Part shown: positions 1 to 9,400 of the stretch, one piece after another
Position numbering within the stretch: the first letter of the stretch is position 1
Layout: each line of letters starts with the position of its first letter
Assembly (NCBI GenBank): GCA_020850225.1
Contig: JADZFD010000045.1
Coordinates: 62,001 to 126,000, forward strand
Length of the DNA stretch: 64,000 bases
Direction: 5' to 3'
DNA from: Saprospiraceae bacterium
Lineage (GTDB): Bacteria > Bacteroidota > Bacteroidia > Chitinophagales > Saprospiraceae
The notes under the pieces: model-generated
What the model was told of the DNA's origin: nothing
Database searches by the model: none
Seen by the model: the letters and a program-made list of their open reading frames with translations, nothing else
Position numbers and translations under genes: made by a program

Positions 1-2277
1 CATTATTACTTTACCATCAACAGAAATCAGTTCTACTTTTACATCTGAAGTGTTATCCAATGTAATGTCTACATACAAATCTCTGGATGCAGGGTTTGGA
101 AACACATTAGCACTACCTGTTTTAGCAATATTATAAGTGCTGTTGGATTTTTTAATATCCATTTCCAGATACATATTAGCCAAAGAGAATAATGTTCCTG
201 TGTTACCCAATAAGTCATAAGTTCTGTCAGCCTCATCACTTTCATCAACTCCTTCATATGCAAATACAGAGCCACCTCTCTGATTTAAACCTAAACTATC
301 TAATACATAATCAGCAGGATAAAAATATACTGATCTGTCAATAACATTTTCCAACCCAAATCCATTATATGTAAGGAACTTAATTCTTGGGAAAGAAGGA
401 TCCAAAGGTCTGGTATGTGCAATCATCACATAATTTTGGTCATCTTTTAACTGAACTTGCTGATCTTCAACAGGGTTGCCACCTTCATCTACACCCCAAA
501 TCGGCATTTCAATCAATCTTGGATTAGCAATTACATCTCCTTCGAGGAAAACACTGTTTGCACCCACTAAAATTCTTTCATTAGGCGCAACACTTAAATC
601 GTTATTCTCATCTATCCATTCGTATAGTTCCACCTGAATAAATCCTGCACTTTCAATTTCGTCTACTGCATTATCTAATCCAAATCTGACTTTATCTACA
701 GTATAACCAGCCCCTTTAGGCATGTAGTAAATAGTCCCAAAAGATTGATAATTGGTTGGTGTTACCGCCCATATTCTAGCTATATCTTTCAAATAAGCCG
801 AATTTACCTGAGCTTCTGAAAATAAAGTACTAAAAGTATTTTCAGTTACTTCGAATAAGAAACTAGCTTTGTTATTGGTAGTATCAGCATCATTGTCAGA
901 AGAAGATATCTGATAATAAGCATTATACAACTGAGGTGTAGCGTCTGGCGTAAATGAGTCGTCAAAGATTCCATTTTGTGAAGTTGAACCAAAAGCCAAA
1001 GAACCATAGTTCTTTGTTAACTTAGCAACCTCTACACCTGTTTCATTTTCAATTAATACATCCACATTCACATTAGAAGCATCTGTATTGCCGATATTTG
1101 ACACATCTGTCATAAAATGGATAGGAGAAACCTGAGATGCAGGTACTCTTACTGTTGGTGCAACAGCATACCAATCTTTATTGATTTTTGAGTCAACTAC
1201 TTCTTTTTCGGACAACATTACATCATCCAATACAAAAGTATAAAAGTCACCGGTTACAATAAATTTAACTTTACAATTTTCTTTATTGGCAAATTGAGGT
1301 ACGGCTATTACTACTGTCTCGCCAACTGCATTTTGGTTGACAGTGTTTTTTGAAGCGATTTTTACAGGATCTCCCCAAGCAGTTCCATCAAATAATGCAT
1401 ATGAAGCACTACCATTTAGTCTGTTATGGAACATTCTGAATTGTAAGTTGATTTTAGTTTTTCCACGACAATCAATAGAAGGAGAAACCAGAGCTGAAGA
1501 ATAATTGTTATATGGCTGTGTTGGCGATTCATTATCTTCAAACTGCAATGCTTCCAAATCCATACATGCTGCCCCATTACATTGAGATACTGATTTTATA
1601 TTATTATCAGTAAAACTTCTAGCTGTTCTTGGAAAACCGCTTTCAGTCCAAAACCATGTAGTACGTGTATCCAAATCAGGCGTTGCATTTTCAATAGTCC
1701 ATCCATTAAGTCCACCTGCAAAATCACCCTGACCGGACACATTACCCCAAAAAACTTCCGGTTCGTACGTTATAGTACATGGAACTGATTTATGAATCAA
1801 CTCTGCAGTAACACCACCAGCCAAAATGCTGGCTCTTACTTTCTTACAATCTGCATCACTCATCATATAAGCATTAATCTTTAATTTTAAACCAGGAACT
1901 CCCCCTCCAACAGCACTAGCTGCATTACCGGTAGCTGTATTACAAATAATAGCAGCAATTCCTCCAGCCTTTTCAATTCTTGCTGCTTTATCTGATAAAC
2001 CACAAACTCCTCGGTCTAAAAAGCCAATTGTTCCAGTCAGGTCATTTGTTAAATCTGTACACCCATCATTAACAGGAGCAGTACCATCATCACCATACTT
2101 AGCTTCACCAGTAACAGATGTTGAAACAATGGGTCCCCAATTAAACCTTTGTACATCATATTCACCTGCTATTGCAGCAGGTGCTGTAATTTTCAATGTA
2201 TTGATCTGTGCCATTATATCTGCGGCAACAAAGGTCAATACAACCAATAAAAAATGTTTTGTAAAAAAATTTCGCAT
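1..2277 (-). CDS. Secreted PA-domain protein with T9SS C-terminus (3' end cut by window)
   Basis: Read by hand; absent from the ORF track because no stop lies inside the window. The frame is open for 759 codons from an ATG at 2277. The N-terminus is a signal peptide (MRNFFTKHFLLVVLTF...MAQ). Residues about 60-130 form a protease-associated (PA) domain (GTIGFLDRGVCGLSDKA, GGIAAIICN) close in sequence to the PA domain of the M36 peptidase at 6471-10055. A jelly-roll-like segment follows (residues about 170-350), then a long beta-rich region. The last residues inside the window (NVFPNPASRDLYVDI, VELISVDGKVIM) match the start of a type A T9SS sorting domain, so only a few tens of residues are missing. 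No catalytic motif is visible; it could be an adhesin or the non-catalytic part of a secreted enzyme. Confidence 0.85.
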   Translation of the reverse strand, partial: MRNFFTKHFLLVVLTFVAADIMAQINTLKITAPAAIAGEYDVQRFNWGPIVSTSVTGEAKYGDDGTAPVNDGCTDLTNDLTGTIGFLDRGVCGLSDKAARIEKAGGIAAIICNTATGNAASAVGGGVPGLKLKINAYMMSDADCKKVRASILAGGVTAELIHKSVPCTITYEPEVFWGNVSGQGDFAGGLNGWTIENATPDLDTRTTWFWTESGFPRTARSFTDNNIKSVSQCNGAACMDLEALQFEDNESPTQPYNNYSSALVSPSIDCRGKTKINLQFRMFHNRLNGSASYALFDGTAWGDPVKIASKNTVNQNAVGETVVIAVPQFANKENCKVKFIVTGDFYTFVLDDVMLSEKEVVDSKINKDWYAVAPTVRVPASQVSPIHFMTDVSNIGNTDASNVNVDVLIENETGVEVAKLTKNYGSLAFGSTSQNGIFDDSFTPDATPQLYNAYYQISSSDNDADTTNNKASFLFEVTENTFSTLFSEAQVNSAYLKDIARIWAVTPTNYQSFGTIYYMPKGAGYTVDKVRFGLDNAVDEIESAGFIQVELYEWIDENNDLSVAPNERILVGANSVFLEGDVIANPRLIEMPIWGVDEGGNPVEDQQVQLKDDQNYVMIAHTRPLDPSFPRIKFLTYNGFGLENVIDRSVYFYPADYVLDSLGLNQRGGSVFAYEGVDESDEADRTYDLLGNTGTLFSLANMYLEMDIKKSNSTYNIAKTGSANVFPNPASRDLYVDITLDNTSDVKVELISVDGKVIM

Positions 2278-2534
2278 AACTAAAAATTTAAATTTGATTT
2301 TAATTGTGTTTAATAATTGAATATATGCAAGTCGTAAAATTAACATTTTAATTACAATTCAACTGTCTTTAAGGATACATTTTTGTTATTAAATGATATA
2401 TATTTTTAATGCTAATAATTGAACGTTATTTTTAGAAACAGGTGAAATGGAAATTATATTTTTTAAGTGCTTTATTATTTAAAATATAATATAAAAATAC
2501 AGATAAAATGATATTAAATATAAAATATTATTTG

Positions 2535-3506
2535 TTAATTAAGTTTTAATAATTCGTCTTTTAATTTCTTGTAATTTACAGGAACGACACCCGGAGATTC
2601 ACAAACCTGCCCTCCGGCGGTATTAGCTATGATCGCTATCTCACTCAATGGTACCTTCCTGATATAACACAGGCACGCTACACTTATAACAGAATCTCCT
2701 GCTCCGCAGACATCTGAAATATCACGCGGTGAGGTAGGATAAATGGTTCCTGTTAGTCCATCATGCAGGTACAGGCCATCTTTACCTAATGTAATCATTG
2801 TAATGGAATGATTCATACTTTCACGCAATACCTTATCTGCATCATCCAATGATGTCTGATAACCAATGCTTTGGAATACTTCTTTCTTGTTGGGCTTGAA
2901 AATAGTACAATTCCTGTATGCCAGAAAATTTTTTTCTTTCGGGTCTACAAATACAGGAATTTGAAGATTTACACATGATTGCATAATTTTTTCAATCAAA
3001 GTCGCTGTCAGCATGCCTTTATTGTAGTCCTGAAGTATGATACCGTCAATTTTACCGGTATTGATTATATCGATAAAATGTTCAAAGACTTGTTTTTCCT
3101 GCTCTGCATTGATATCGTGTTTATCTTCATTATCAACCCGGATCAGATGTTGATTTCCTGCCATGATACGTGTTTTAACGGTAGTTTTTCTATCCTGACA
3201 TGGTATGAGGCGTACATCTAAACGGCTGTTGTTGATGAGAACAGCTTTCATAAGATCGGCAGCTTCATCTGCACCACAGATTGACAATAGTGTTGCCTGA
3301 GCACCAAGTGAAAGGATATTCATAGCAACATTGGCAGCACCACCGGCACGGTTTTCATAGCTTTTCTGTTCTACCACCGGAACAGGAGCTTCCGGAGAAA
3401 TTCTTTTTACATCACCGGATATATATCGGTCTATCATAGTGTCACCAATCACAAGAATATGTACATCACTGAAATCCGGTAAATCCACAGTATCAATTCT
3501 GTTCAT
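2535..3506 (-). CDS. rfaE1: D-glycero-beta-D-manno-heptose-7-phosphate kinase (RfaE1/HldA type)
   Basis: PfkB/ribokinase-family sugar kinase of 323 residues, placed in ADP-heptose synthesis for the LPS inner core. The N-terminus has the HldE-type motif VIGDTMIDRYISGDV, the middle has ENRAGGAANVAMN, and the C-terminus has the anion-hole/catalytic motif DVCGAGDSV with the catalytic Asp; Cys replaces the more usual Thr. It matches only the kinase half of bifunctional HldE, so the adenylyltransferase must be encoded elsewhere. Its ATG overlaps the waaA stop by 4 nt, indicating translational coupling. The waaA neighbour supports an LPS role over a generic carbohydrate kinase. Confidence 0.85.
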   Translation of the reverse strand: MNRIDTVDLPDFSDVHILVIGDTMIDRYISGDVKRISPEAPVPVVEQKSYENRAGGAANVAMNILSLGAQATLLSICGADEAADLMKAVLINNSRLDVRLIPCQDRKTTVKTRIMAGNQHLIRVDNEDKHDINAEQEKQVFEHFIDIINTGKIDGIILQDYNKGMLTATLIEKIMQSCVNLQIPVFVDPKEKNFLAYRNCTIFKPNKKEVFQSIGYQTSLDDADKVLRESMNHSITMITLGKDGLYLHDGLTGTIYPTSPRDISDVCGAGDSVISVACLCYIRKVPLSEIAIIANTAGGQVCESPGVVPVNYKKLKDELLKLN

Positions 3507-4744
3507 ATTTCAATAATTTGTTTTAAATAATCCAATATTTTATGTGTTGCACCCCGATTTTGTTCAAAATACATTTCAATACTGGCTTTTACAGTATCTC
3601 TGAAAACTGTATCTCCTTCCCATTGGTTAATAATTGCTATCATTTCATCACATTTTCTAACAGGGAATACGGATTCTTGCTCATTCAATGTCACAGCTTC
3701 ATTGAATTTGTTGTATTTAGGCCCAAAGAAAACAGGTATCCTGTATATTAGAGGTTCGAGGATATTATGGATGCCTCTTCTGAATCCTCCGCCTATATAA
3801 ACATAATCTGCTACGGCATACAAGCTGGAAAGCATTCCTATATTATCAATTATCAGTACATCAGTGTTGTCATCTGATTCTGAGTACAATCTCGAATCGT
3901 CTGTTATCCATCTTCGCAGGTTATCGATGTTTTCCGGTCGTACATCATGCGGTACAATGATGTGTTTGTAGTCCGGGAATGCCTGCATAACTCCGATTGC
4001 CATATGAATATCAGACAACCAAACACTTCCATAAATGATGGTCTTTTTACCCTGAACGAATGCATGTATTCTTTTGGGTGCTGGATTTTTATTCAAATTA
4101 TTCAGGACACTGTCGATTCTGGTATCTCCTGCTATTTCAACATTATGAAAGTTGCGTTCCGACAAAACCTTTTCAGATGCTTCGTCTTGTACAAATATCA
4201 TTTCAAAATGGATTAATAAGTTTCTGAAAGGCTTTACAAATTGCTTTAAGAAATAATCATTATCCCTGAAAACACCGGATATGGATATAATAGGTATGTG
4301 CTTTTGCTGAACTTCCCTTATCAGATTCCACCAAAATTCATATTTGACCAGAATTAATATTTTAGGATTATAATATTCAAGTAGTCTCCGATTATTTTCG
4401 GGTAAATCCGAAGGTAAATATATAATCTCATCAGCATATGGATAGTTTTTCCGGATTTCATAACCAGAAGGTGAAAAAAAACTTAAGATAATTTTTTCAT
4501 CAGGGTAAGTAGATTTAATCGCTTCAATCAAAGGTCTCCCTTGTTCAAATTCACCTAAAGAAGCACAGTGTATCCATATTGGATTGTTTTTTGGTGGATT
4601 ATTACTACGAATACGATTGAGTGTATCTCGTCTTCCTTTGTATAGCTGGTTAATTTTGTTATTCAGAAACTTATTGGAATATATAAAGAAATTTCCCAGA
4701 TGGATACCAAAAGTATAGATAATAAACAATAATCGTTGCCACAT
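3503..4744 (-). CDS. waaA: 3-deoxy-D-manno-octulosonic acid transferase (Kdo transferase)
   Basis: A 413-residue GT30 enzyme that transfers Kdo from CMP-Kdo to lipid A precursor at the inner membrane. An N-terminal membrane anchor (residues 1-25) is followed by IWIHCASLGEFEQGRPLIEA, the family's conserved ASxGE block with the catalytic Glu. The C-terminal GT-B half has YVGGGFRRGIHNILEP, the GGxF...H...E donor-site motif. Length is normal. It sits in a tight minus-strand operon: the upstream gene's TGA is separated by one base from this ATG, and its own end overlaps rfaE1 by 4 nt. Confidence 0.93.
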   Translation of the reverse strand: MWQRLLFIIYTFGIHLGNFFIYSNKFLNNKINQLYKGRRDTLNRIRSNNPPKNNPIWIHCASLGEFEQGRPLIEAIKSTYPDEKIILSFFSPSGYEIRKNYPYADEIIYLPSDLPENNRRLLEYYNPKILILVKYEFWWNLIREVQQKHIPIISISGVFRDNDYFLKQFVKPFRNLLIHFEMIFVQDEASEKVLSERNFHNVEIAGDTRIDSVLNNLNKNPAPKRIHAFVQGKKTIIYGSVWLSDIHMAIGVMQAFPDYKHIIVPHDVRPENIDNLRRWITDDSRLYSESDDNTDVLIIDNIGMLSSLYAVADYVYIGGGFRRGIHNILEPLIYRIPVFFGPKYNKFNEAVTLNEQESVFPVRKCDEMIAIINQWEGDTVFRDTVKASIEMYFEQNRGATHKILDYLKQIIEI

Positions 4745-4745
4745 A

Positions 4746-5531
4746 TCAATAGTAATATATGGTTTCTCCCGTACCTGATTTATAAAAAGCCAGATACCAT
4801 GAAAATCGAATTCCAGCCATTAAATCCAGTCGGGATTGTATAGTGGGTAGCCCGGTATCAAAGTTGAATGCCCTTACTTCGGATGTAAAGCCCTGGATAA
4901 AATCGAATCCGATATCAAAATTAACCCTTCTGTCACTACTCATATGTTTATAGGTAATGGTTTCTTTAAGCGCAAAACCTCTGGTAAGGCGGTCATATCC
5001 TGTATGTCTTCCTGCACGAACCATAGGAAAAGCATTTCTCTGATCCATGAATTTTATATTGTGCTGTAATATACCTCCGTTTATAAGTACCTTAATACCT
5101 GATCGGGATTGTTTGCTGAAAGGAAACAATTTGCCTACTCCCAAACCCAGATACATGCCCCTTTGTCTTAAAAATATGTCTGCTGTCTGGTCATCATCTC
5201 CCAATAGAATACCCGATTGAGTACGGAATGGAGCCAATACATCTTCTTTAACATTGTCACTGTAATAGTAGATAAATTCACCGTTGAATAGCCAATTGGA
5301 TGGCAGAATATAGTGACTGCCAATGGAGAAACTCAAATTACTGCCATATCTGTCTTTTAGATCTCCCATAGGTAAATTGGCACCTAAACCCAATCCGAAA
5401 TCAAAAACTGCTCCCTCAACGGGCTTTTGGGTTACTTCAGACTGAGCTTGTAAAAATATCGTACTAAGTGTCAAAAGTACCAATATCATCCAATTTTCTT
5501 TTCTTATATAAGACAATTTTAATAAAAACAT
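4746..5531 (-). CDS. Predicted outer-membrane beta-barrel protein
   Basis: Unrecognised 261-residue protein. A hydrophobic stretch ILVLLTLSTIFLQAQ is a signal peptide; the ATG at codon 15 (MILVLL) is a more natural start than the first one. The rest alternates short aromatic/glycine-rich beta segments (DFGLGLGANLPMGDL, MYLGLGVGKLFPF, LDLMAGIRFSWYLAFY), typical of Bacteroidota porin-like outer-membrane proteins. It lies between the small protein at 5551-6081 (19-nt gap) and waaA (1-nt gap), so it is co-transcribed with LPS genes. Function unknown. Confidence 0.65.
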   Translation of the reverse strand: MFLLKLSYIRKENWMILVLLTLSTIFLQAQSEVTQKPVEGAVFDFGLGLGANLPMGDLKDRYGSNLSFSIGSHYILPSNWLFNGEFIYYYSDNVKEDVLAPFRTQSGILLGDDDQTADIFLRQRGMYLGLGVGKLFPFSKQSRSGIKVLINGGILQHNIKFMDQRNAFPMVRAGRHTGYDRLTRGFALKETITYKHMSSDRRVNFDIGFDFIQGFTSEVRAFNFDTGLPTIQSRLDLMAGIRFSWYLAFYKSGTGETIYYY

Positions 5532-5550
5532 TCAATCCAAAATTTTAGTA

Positions 5551-6081
5551 TTATAATTCGTCAAATACGATTTTTTTATAAAAAGGTTCATCAGTAACTG
5601 AATTGATACCAAATAGTTCAGCCCATTTGACCTGAGGAAATACGCCCAGATCTTCAGCAAAAATGTACACTGATTGTAAGGAAATATTTATATTGTTCTC
5701 TACAAAATACACTTTATATCTATCTGCTTTGTTTTTGCCCAAAAAAAACCTGATATCATCATAAGATACAATTTCAAACTGTACAAGTTCATTTGAGATT
5801 ACTTTAAATTTGTATCCGTAGGCTAATTTTTTCTGAATATAGTTCAATGGTTGTTTTTCGACCATCACGCCTTCTTCGTACCTCAACCAATGTATCAATA
5901 TAGGTTCATTCAAATTTAATATCTGGTCCGGAGTATAGTTGATTTCATAGACGACTGTATTGAAGTTTTGATTTCTCTGGATATAAAACAATAGAGACGG
6001 ATAATCCTCAATTACTGGATAATCCAATAGTCTGAAATGTTCTTCATCGGAAACTGTTAATTTTTGCCTATCAGGAATCAT
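5551..6081 (-). CDS. Conserved small protein, possibly DUF4833 family
   Basis: A 176-residue protein with no signal peptide at the predicted start. The pattern LLFYIQRNQNFNTVVYEINY, PILIHWLRYEEG and YIQKKLAYGYKFK resembles, from memory, the Bacteroidota DUF4833 family; I cannot confirm this without a profile search. It is the first gene of the minus-strand group running into the outer-membrane protein, waaA and rfaE1, so an envelope role is plausible but not shown. Confidence 0.6.
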   Translation of the reverse strand: MIPDRQKLTVSDEEHFRLLDYPVIEDYPSLLFYIQRNQNFNTVVYEINYTPDQILNLNEPILIHWLRYEEGVMVEKQPLNYIQKKLAYGYKFKVISNELVQFEIVSYDDIRFFLGKNKADRYKVYFVENNINISLQSVYIFAEDLGVFPQVKWAELFGINSVTDEPFYKKIVFDEL

Positions 6082-6195
6082 AGTGTAAAAATAACATAAA
6101 AACTCAAAACTCCTTAGTGAAACTTATTTAAAATGTAAATAACAAATGTGAAAGGCCACTCTTTAGATAAAAAATCCAAGTCACTGATGTTAGTA

Positions 6196-6209
6196 CCGAT
6201 AGTTATCGG
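6196..6209. repeat. Short palindrome CCGATAGTTATCGG
   Basis: The two 6-bp arms CCGATA/TATCGG are separated by 2 nt. A near-identical copy (CCGATAGATATCGG) is at 20472-20485; both copies are intergenic and followed by GGAT or GAT. Confidence 0.6.
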
Positions 6210-6220
6210 GATACTTATAA

Positions 6221-6258
6221 TTATAAATGCTATGGCTGTGCTTTTTGCCTTGATTCTT
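6221..6258 (-). repeat. Intergenic repeat, copy A (shared with 22182-22234)
   Basis: TTATAAATGCT followed by ATGGCTGTGCTTTTTGCCTTGATTCTT matches the reverse complement of 22182-22234. The differences are two base substitutions, one single-base indel, and a 16-nt hairpin (CGCCATAGCTACCGCT) present only in the second copy. Strand is arbitrary, chosen opposite to copy B. Confidence 0.7.
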
Positions 6259-6324
6259 TAGGTCTTTCACCTAAAAAATTCAGAAATGTATAATAAGTAT
6301 TATTTTTAAAAACAAGATAAGGTA

Positions 6325-6362
6325 TAAAAAAAGAGTTTCCTGTATAAGCAGAAAACTCTTTT
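6325..6362 (-). terminator. Rho-independent terminator of the M36 peptidase gene
   Basis: The 10-bp stem AAAAGAGTTT/AAACTCTTTT (6329-6338 / 6353-6362) is followed on the minus strand by a run of T. It is located about 110 nt past the peptidase stop codon. Confidence 0.8.
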
Positions 6363-6470
6363 CAGATTGGTTTAATAATTACAGATGTTAAATTATTATG
6401 TACTATTTTACGTTACAAAAATCATACCTTTAATTATGAATCATCAGTAATTACACAAACAAAGTTGTTT

Positions 6471-9400
6471 TTATTTGATTATTAATTTCTCTGTATATTT
6501 CGCATCACTCGTTGATATATTAACCAGATACATACCTGCAGGAATCTTAGATGTATTGATGGTAATAAGTCCACGGTCTCCGGTAACTTCCAATTTAGTT
6601 TTATAAACCTCCTTACCACTCAGGGTAACAATTGAGATATCGGCCAACCTATCCAAAGGATTGAATAAACTGATAGAAACGTAATCGTCAGCAGGATTCG
6701 GTTCAAGTCTGAACAAGACGTGTTTGCTTTTCTCTATATCTTTGGTACTTACAGTATTATCCGGATTAACGAAAGTTTCCAGAGCATCAGTACACGCTTT
6801 TTCTCCAGCGCCATTTTCAGCTGAAATACAGGCCTGGGCGTGATAACTGAACAAGTCGATAATTTCGAAATCATCAATATACCATCCGGTAAATACACCT
6901 GTACCTGAAACAGCTTCATCACAGACAAATCTGAATTTAAACGAAACATTCTGTCCGGTATACGCACTTAAATCAATATAAGAATCAATCCATGGACCAT
7001 CCAGGTTGTCATTCCAGTTACCACCGCCAGAATTTCCTGAGAAAACATAAATACCTGTTTCTACCAGAGTGCCATAGACTAATTCAGTATTGTAGGGATT
7101 TCGGATAAATTGTTCTTTAGGGATTCTGTTATATGGACCACCATTTACAGATATGAGTACCATACCGCCGTCGTTGCCATTCTGCGTATTGTACCTGTGC
7201 CAGAAACGCATAACCGGGCGCTTTCCCCGGATATTATAAGGTATAGATATCAATGAAGCGTCACCATCGGTAGTACCATTAAATATACTATATGAAATAT
7301 CCGGGCTTTTAAATATATCATAGGAAGTAATCCATTCTTCACTACCTTCGATATTTTCAGTTTCCCAATCATATCTACCGTCAAAATTTTCTTTTTCCAA
7401 TGTAACTGACTTATTGTCTTTGTCAGAACGTGTCCTGTAAGTTATATCAATTTCACGTTTATAATCCATATCGCCTAATTCAAAAACCAAAACATTCCCA
7501 CTTACTGTTGGTTCGATGTTGGCAGATCCGGCAATATATGTCATACCTTCAGGTAATTCGTCCGTGATAATCACCTGGTTTTGCCGCGAAGGTATATGGT
7601 TGATAGCATGAATGGCTATGTCAACATCAGCTCCGGGATCTATAGAAGTGGTTGCTGTCTTTGTGATTTTTAGTGTTGGCAATAGGCTAAAATCCTCAAC
7701 ATTATCATTACGTGTATTACCTGCAGAAGCATAGTATCCAACACCTCTTCTGGCAAAGGATTCCCATATAAACCGACCATTTTTACCATTAAACAACAGA
7801 GAATCTGCTTTCAGGATAGCATTCCGTCCAGTAATAAAGTCTGGGTTGCACGGTTGTATTTTCAGAGCTTCAATTACGAGTTTTGTTGCCAGGAAATTAC
7901 CTGAAGTTTCATTATTCCAGTCGGGATCGAATCCGTATGAATCGACAAATTTCCAGTACATATCCCACAGGATATCTGCCCATACTTCACCAACAGGATG
8001 CGGTTCTGTAGTGCCCCGAATGTCTTTATATGTCTGCGGATTGATGGTCATATCTGTGGAATAGGGGTATCTTCTGATTCCTCTTCCATTCGGACTCAAT
8101 CCAGAAGCATAATTTCCCATTCCTCTTGCATCACTTCCCTTGTCGCCAGGCTTATGTGTCAGTACCATAGCAAAAAAATCACTCCATCCTTCTCCCATTT
8201 GTTCGTCATTGAAAAGGCAGGAAGAATTCAGGCGACCTCCGGTAAGACGTGTAGATATACCGTGTCCGTATTCATGGGCAATGATACCATTATCCAGAGC
8301 GCCATCATAATATTTTGGACCACTGTTACCTTTTTCCTGAAAAGTCATTACAACATCTGTTCCTTTTGAAAGTTCCAATCGAATCTTGTCACAATCGGAT
8401 TTTTTCATAAAAATAGAAGGGATTGTTACTTTCTCGGAATTTAATGCGGCACCCATATCTACTATTTCTTCACCAGTTCCACCGTTAATACCGGATATAT
8501 TACAAACTATGGCTGCTATTGCACCTGCTTGCTGGACATTATATACTTTATTGCTAAAATCACAAACACCTCTGTCTATTATAGCTATTTTACCTTTTAA
8601 GTCACTTGCGTTTGTGATAGGAGTACAACCAGCGGTGCTGTTAACTCCCGAAGCTTTGGATACTGCAACTTTGGCCGATACGGCCGGTTCATCCTTGTTG
8701 GGAATAGGCTTTCCAAATCTACCTTCACCATATTTGTTGATGAATCCTTTGATATTTTCTGGTTCATCAATGGAGATTATTCCGGCAGTATTTGTCCAAA
8801 GGTACATTTGCATTCTTCCGCTAAAACCGTCAATAGGAGTTGAAAAGTTGGCGTTATTGATTTTAACAGGTTCTGTCTGTCCGTTTTCGTGCAGTGTAAT
8901 ACCATCAAATGCTTGTGCCTGAACATAATCACGACCATCACCTTTCCCGGTATAGTTATTCTGCTGGAAATTGCCGAATTCTTCATTAAATCCCAGTTTA
9001 TAGGTGATATCATGAATCATATTGTTCATATAAAACAAGTTAGTTACTGCTGCATCTGCATTTTCACGGGGATCTTTAGTCAAATCCAAAGGATAGTCAA
9101 AGTTAAGGTTGTTTCCTCCCTCAGTTTCCGGGGAGTCTGGTATGTTTCTATCCTCTTTATCCTGGTAAGCATGGACATTATTACCACGTGTTATTGTAAA
9201 TTCAGGTCCAACCACTCCGTCGGTATCATGCCAACCGAACGGAGAGTAATCTTTGTACAATTCATCCCCTACCAGTGTTCTTGAACCATGAATCGGACTT
9301 TCAACAGGTAAAGCATATACATTGTATTTAGCTATACTTAATGGATTGGCTGCTGCTGAAACAACAGGTACTATATGTTCTACATGCTCATTACAATTAT

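Larger units (their letters stand above)
6082..6470. other. Intergenic region with hairpins and a repeat copy
   Basis: This 389-bp gap lies between two minus-strand genes. It contains a terminator for the M36 peptidase gene (6325-6362), a palindrome (6196-6209), a repeat shared with 22182-22234 (6221-6258) and a small hairpin TTTAGGT/ACCTAAA (6257-6275). No credible ORF was seen. Confidence 0.7.

Noticed and set aside
8386-8922. 178-codon plus-strand ORF
   Set aside because: Antisense shadow of the M36 peptidase, whose frame has clear conserved motifs.
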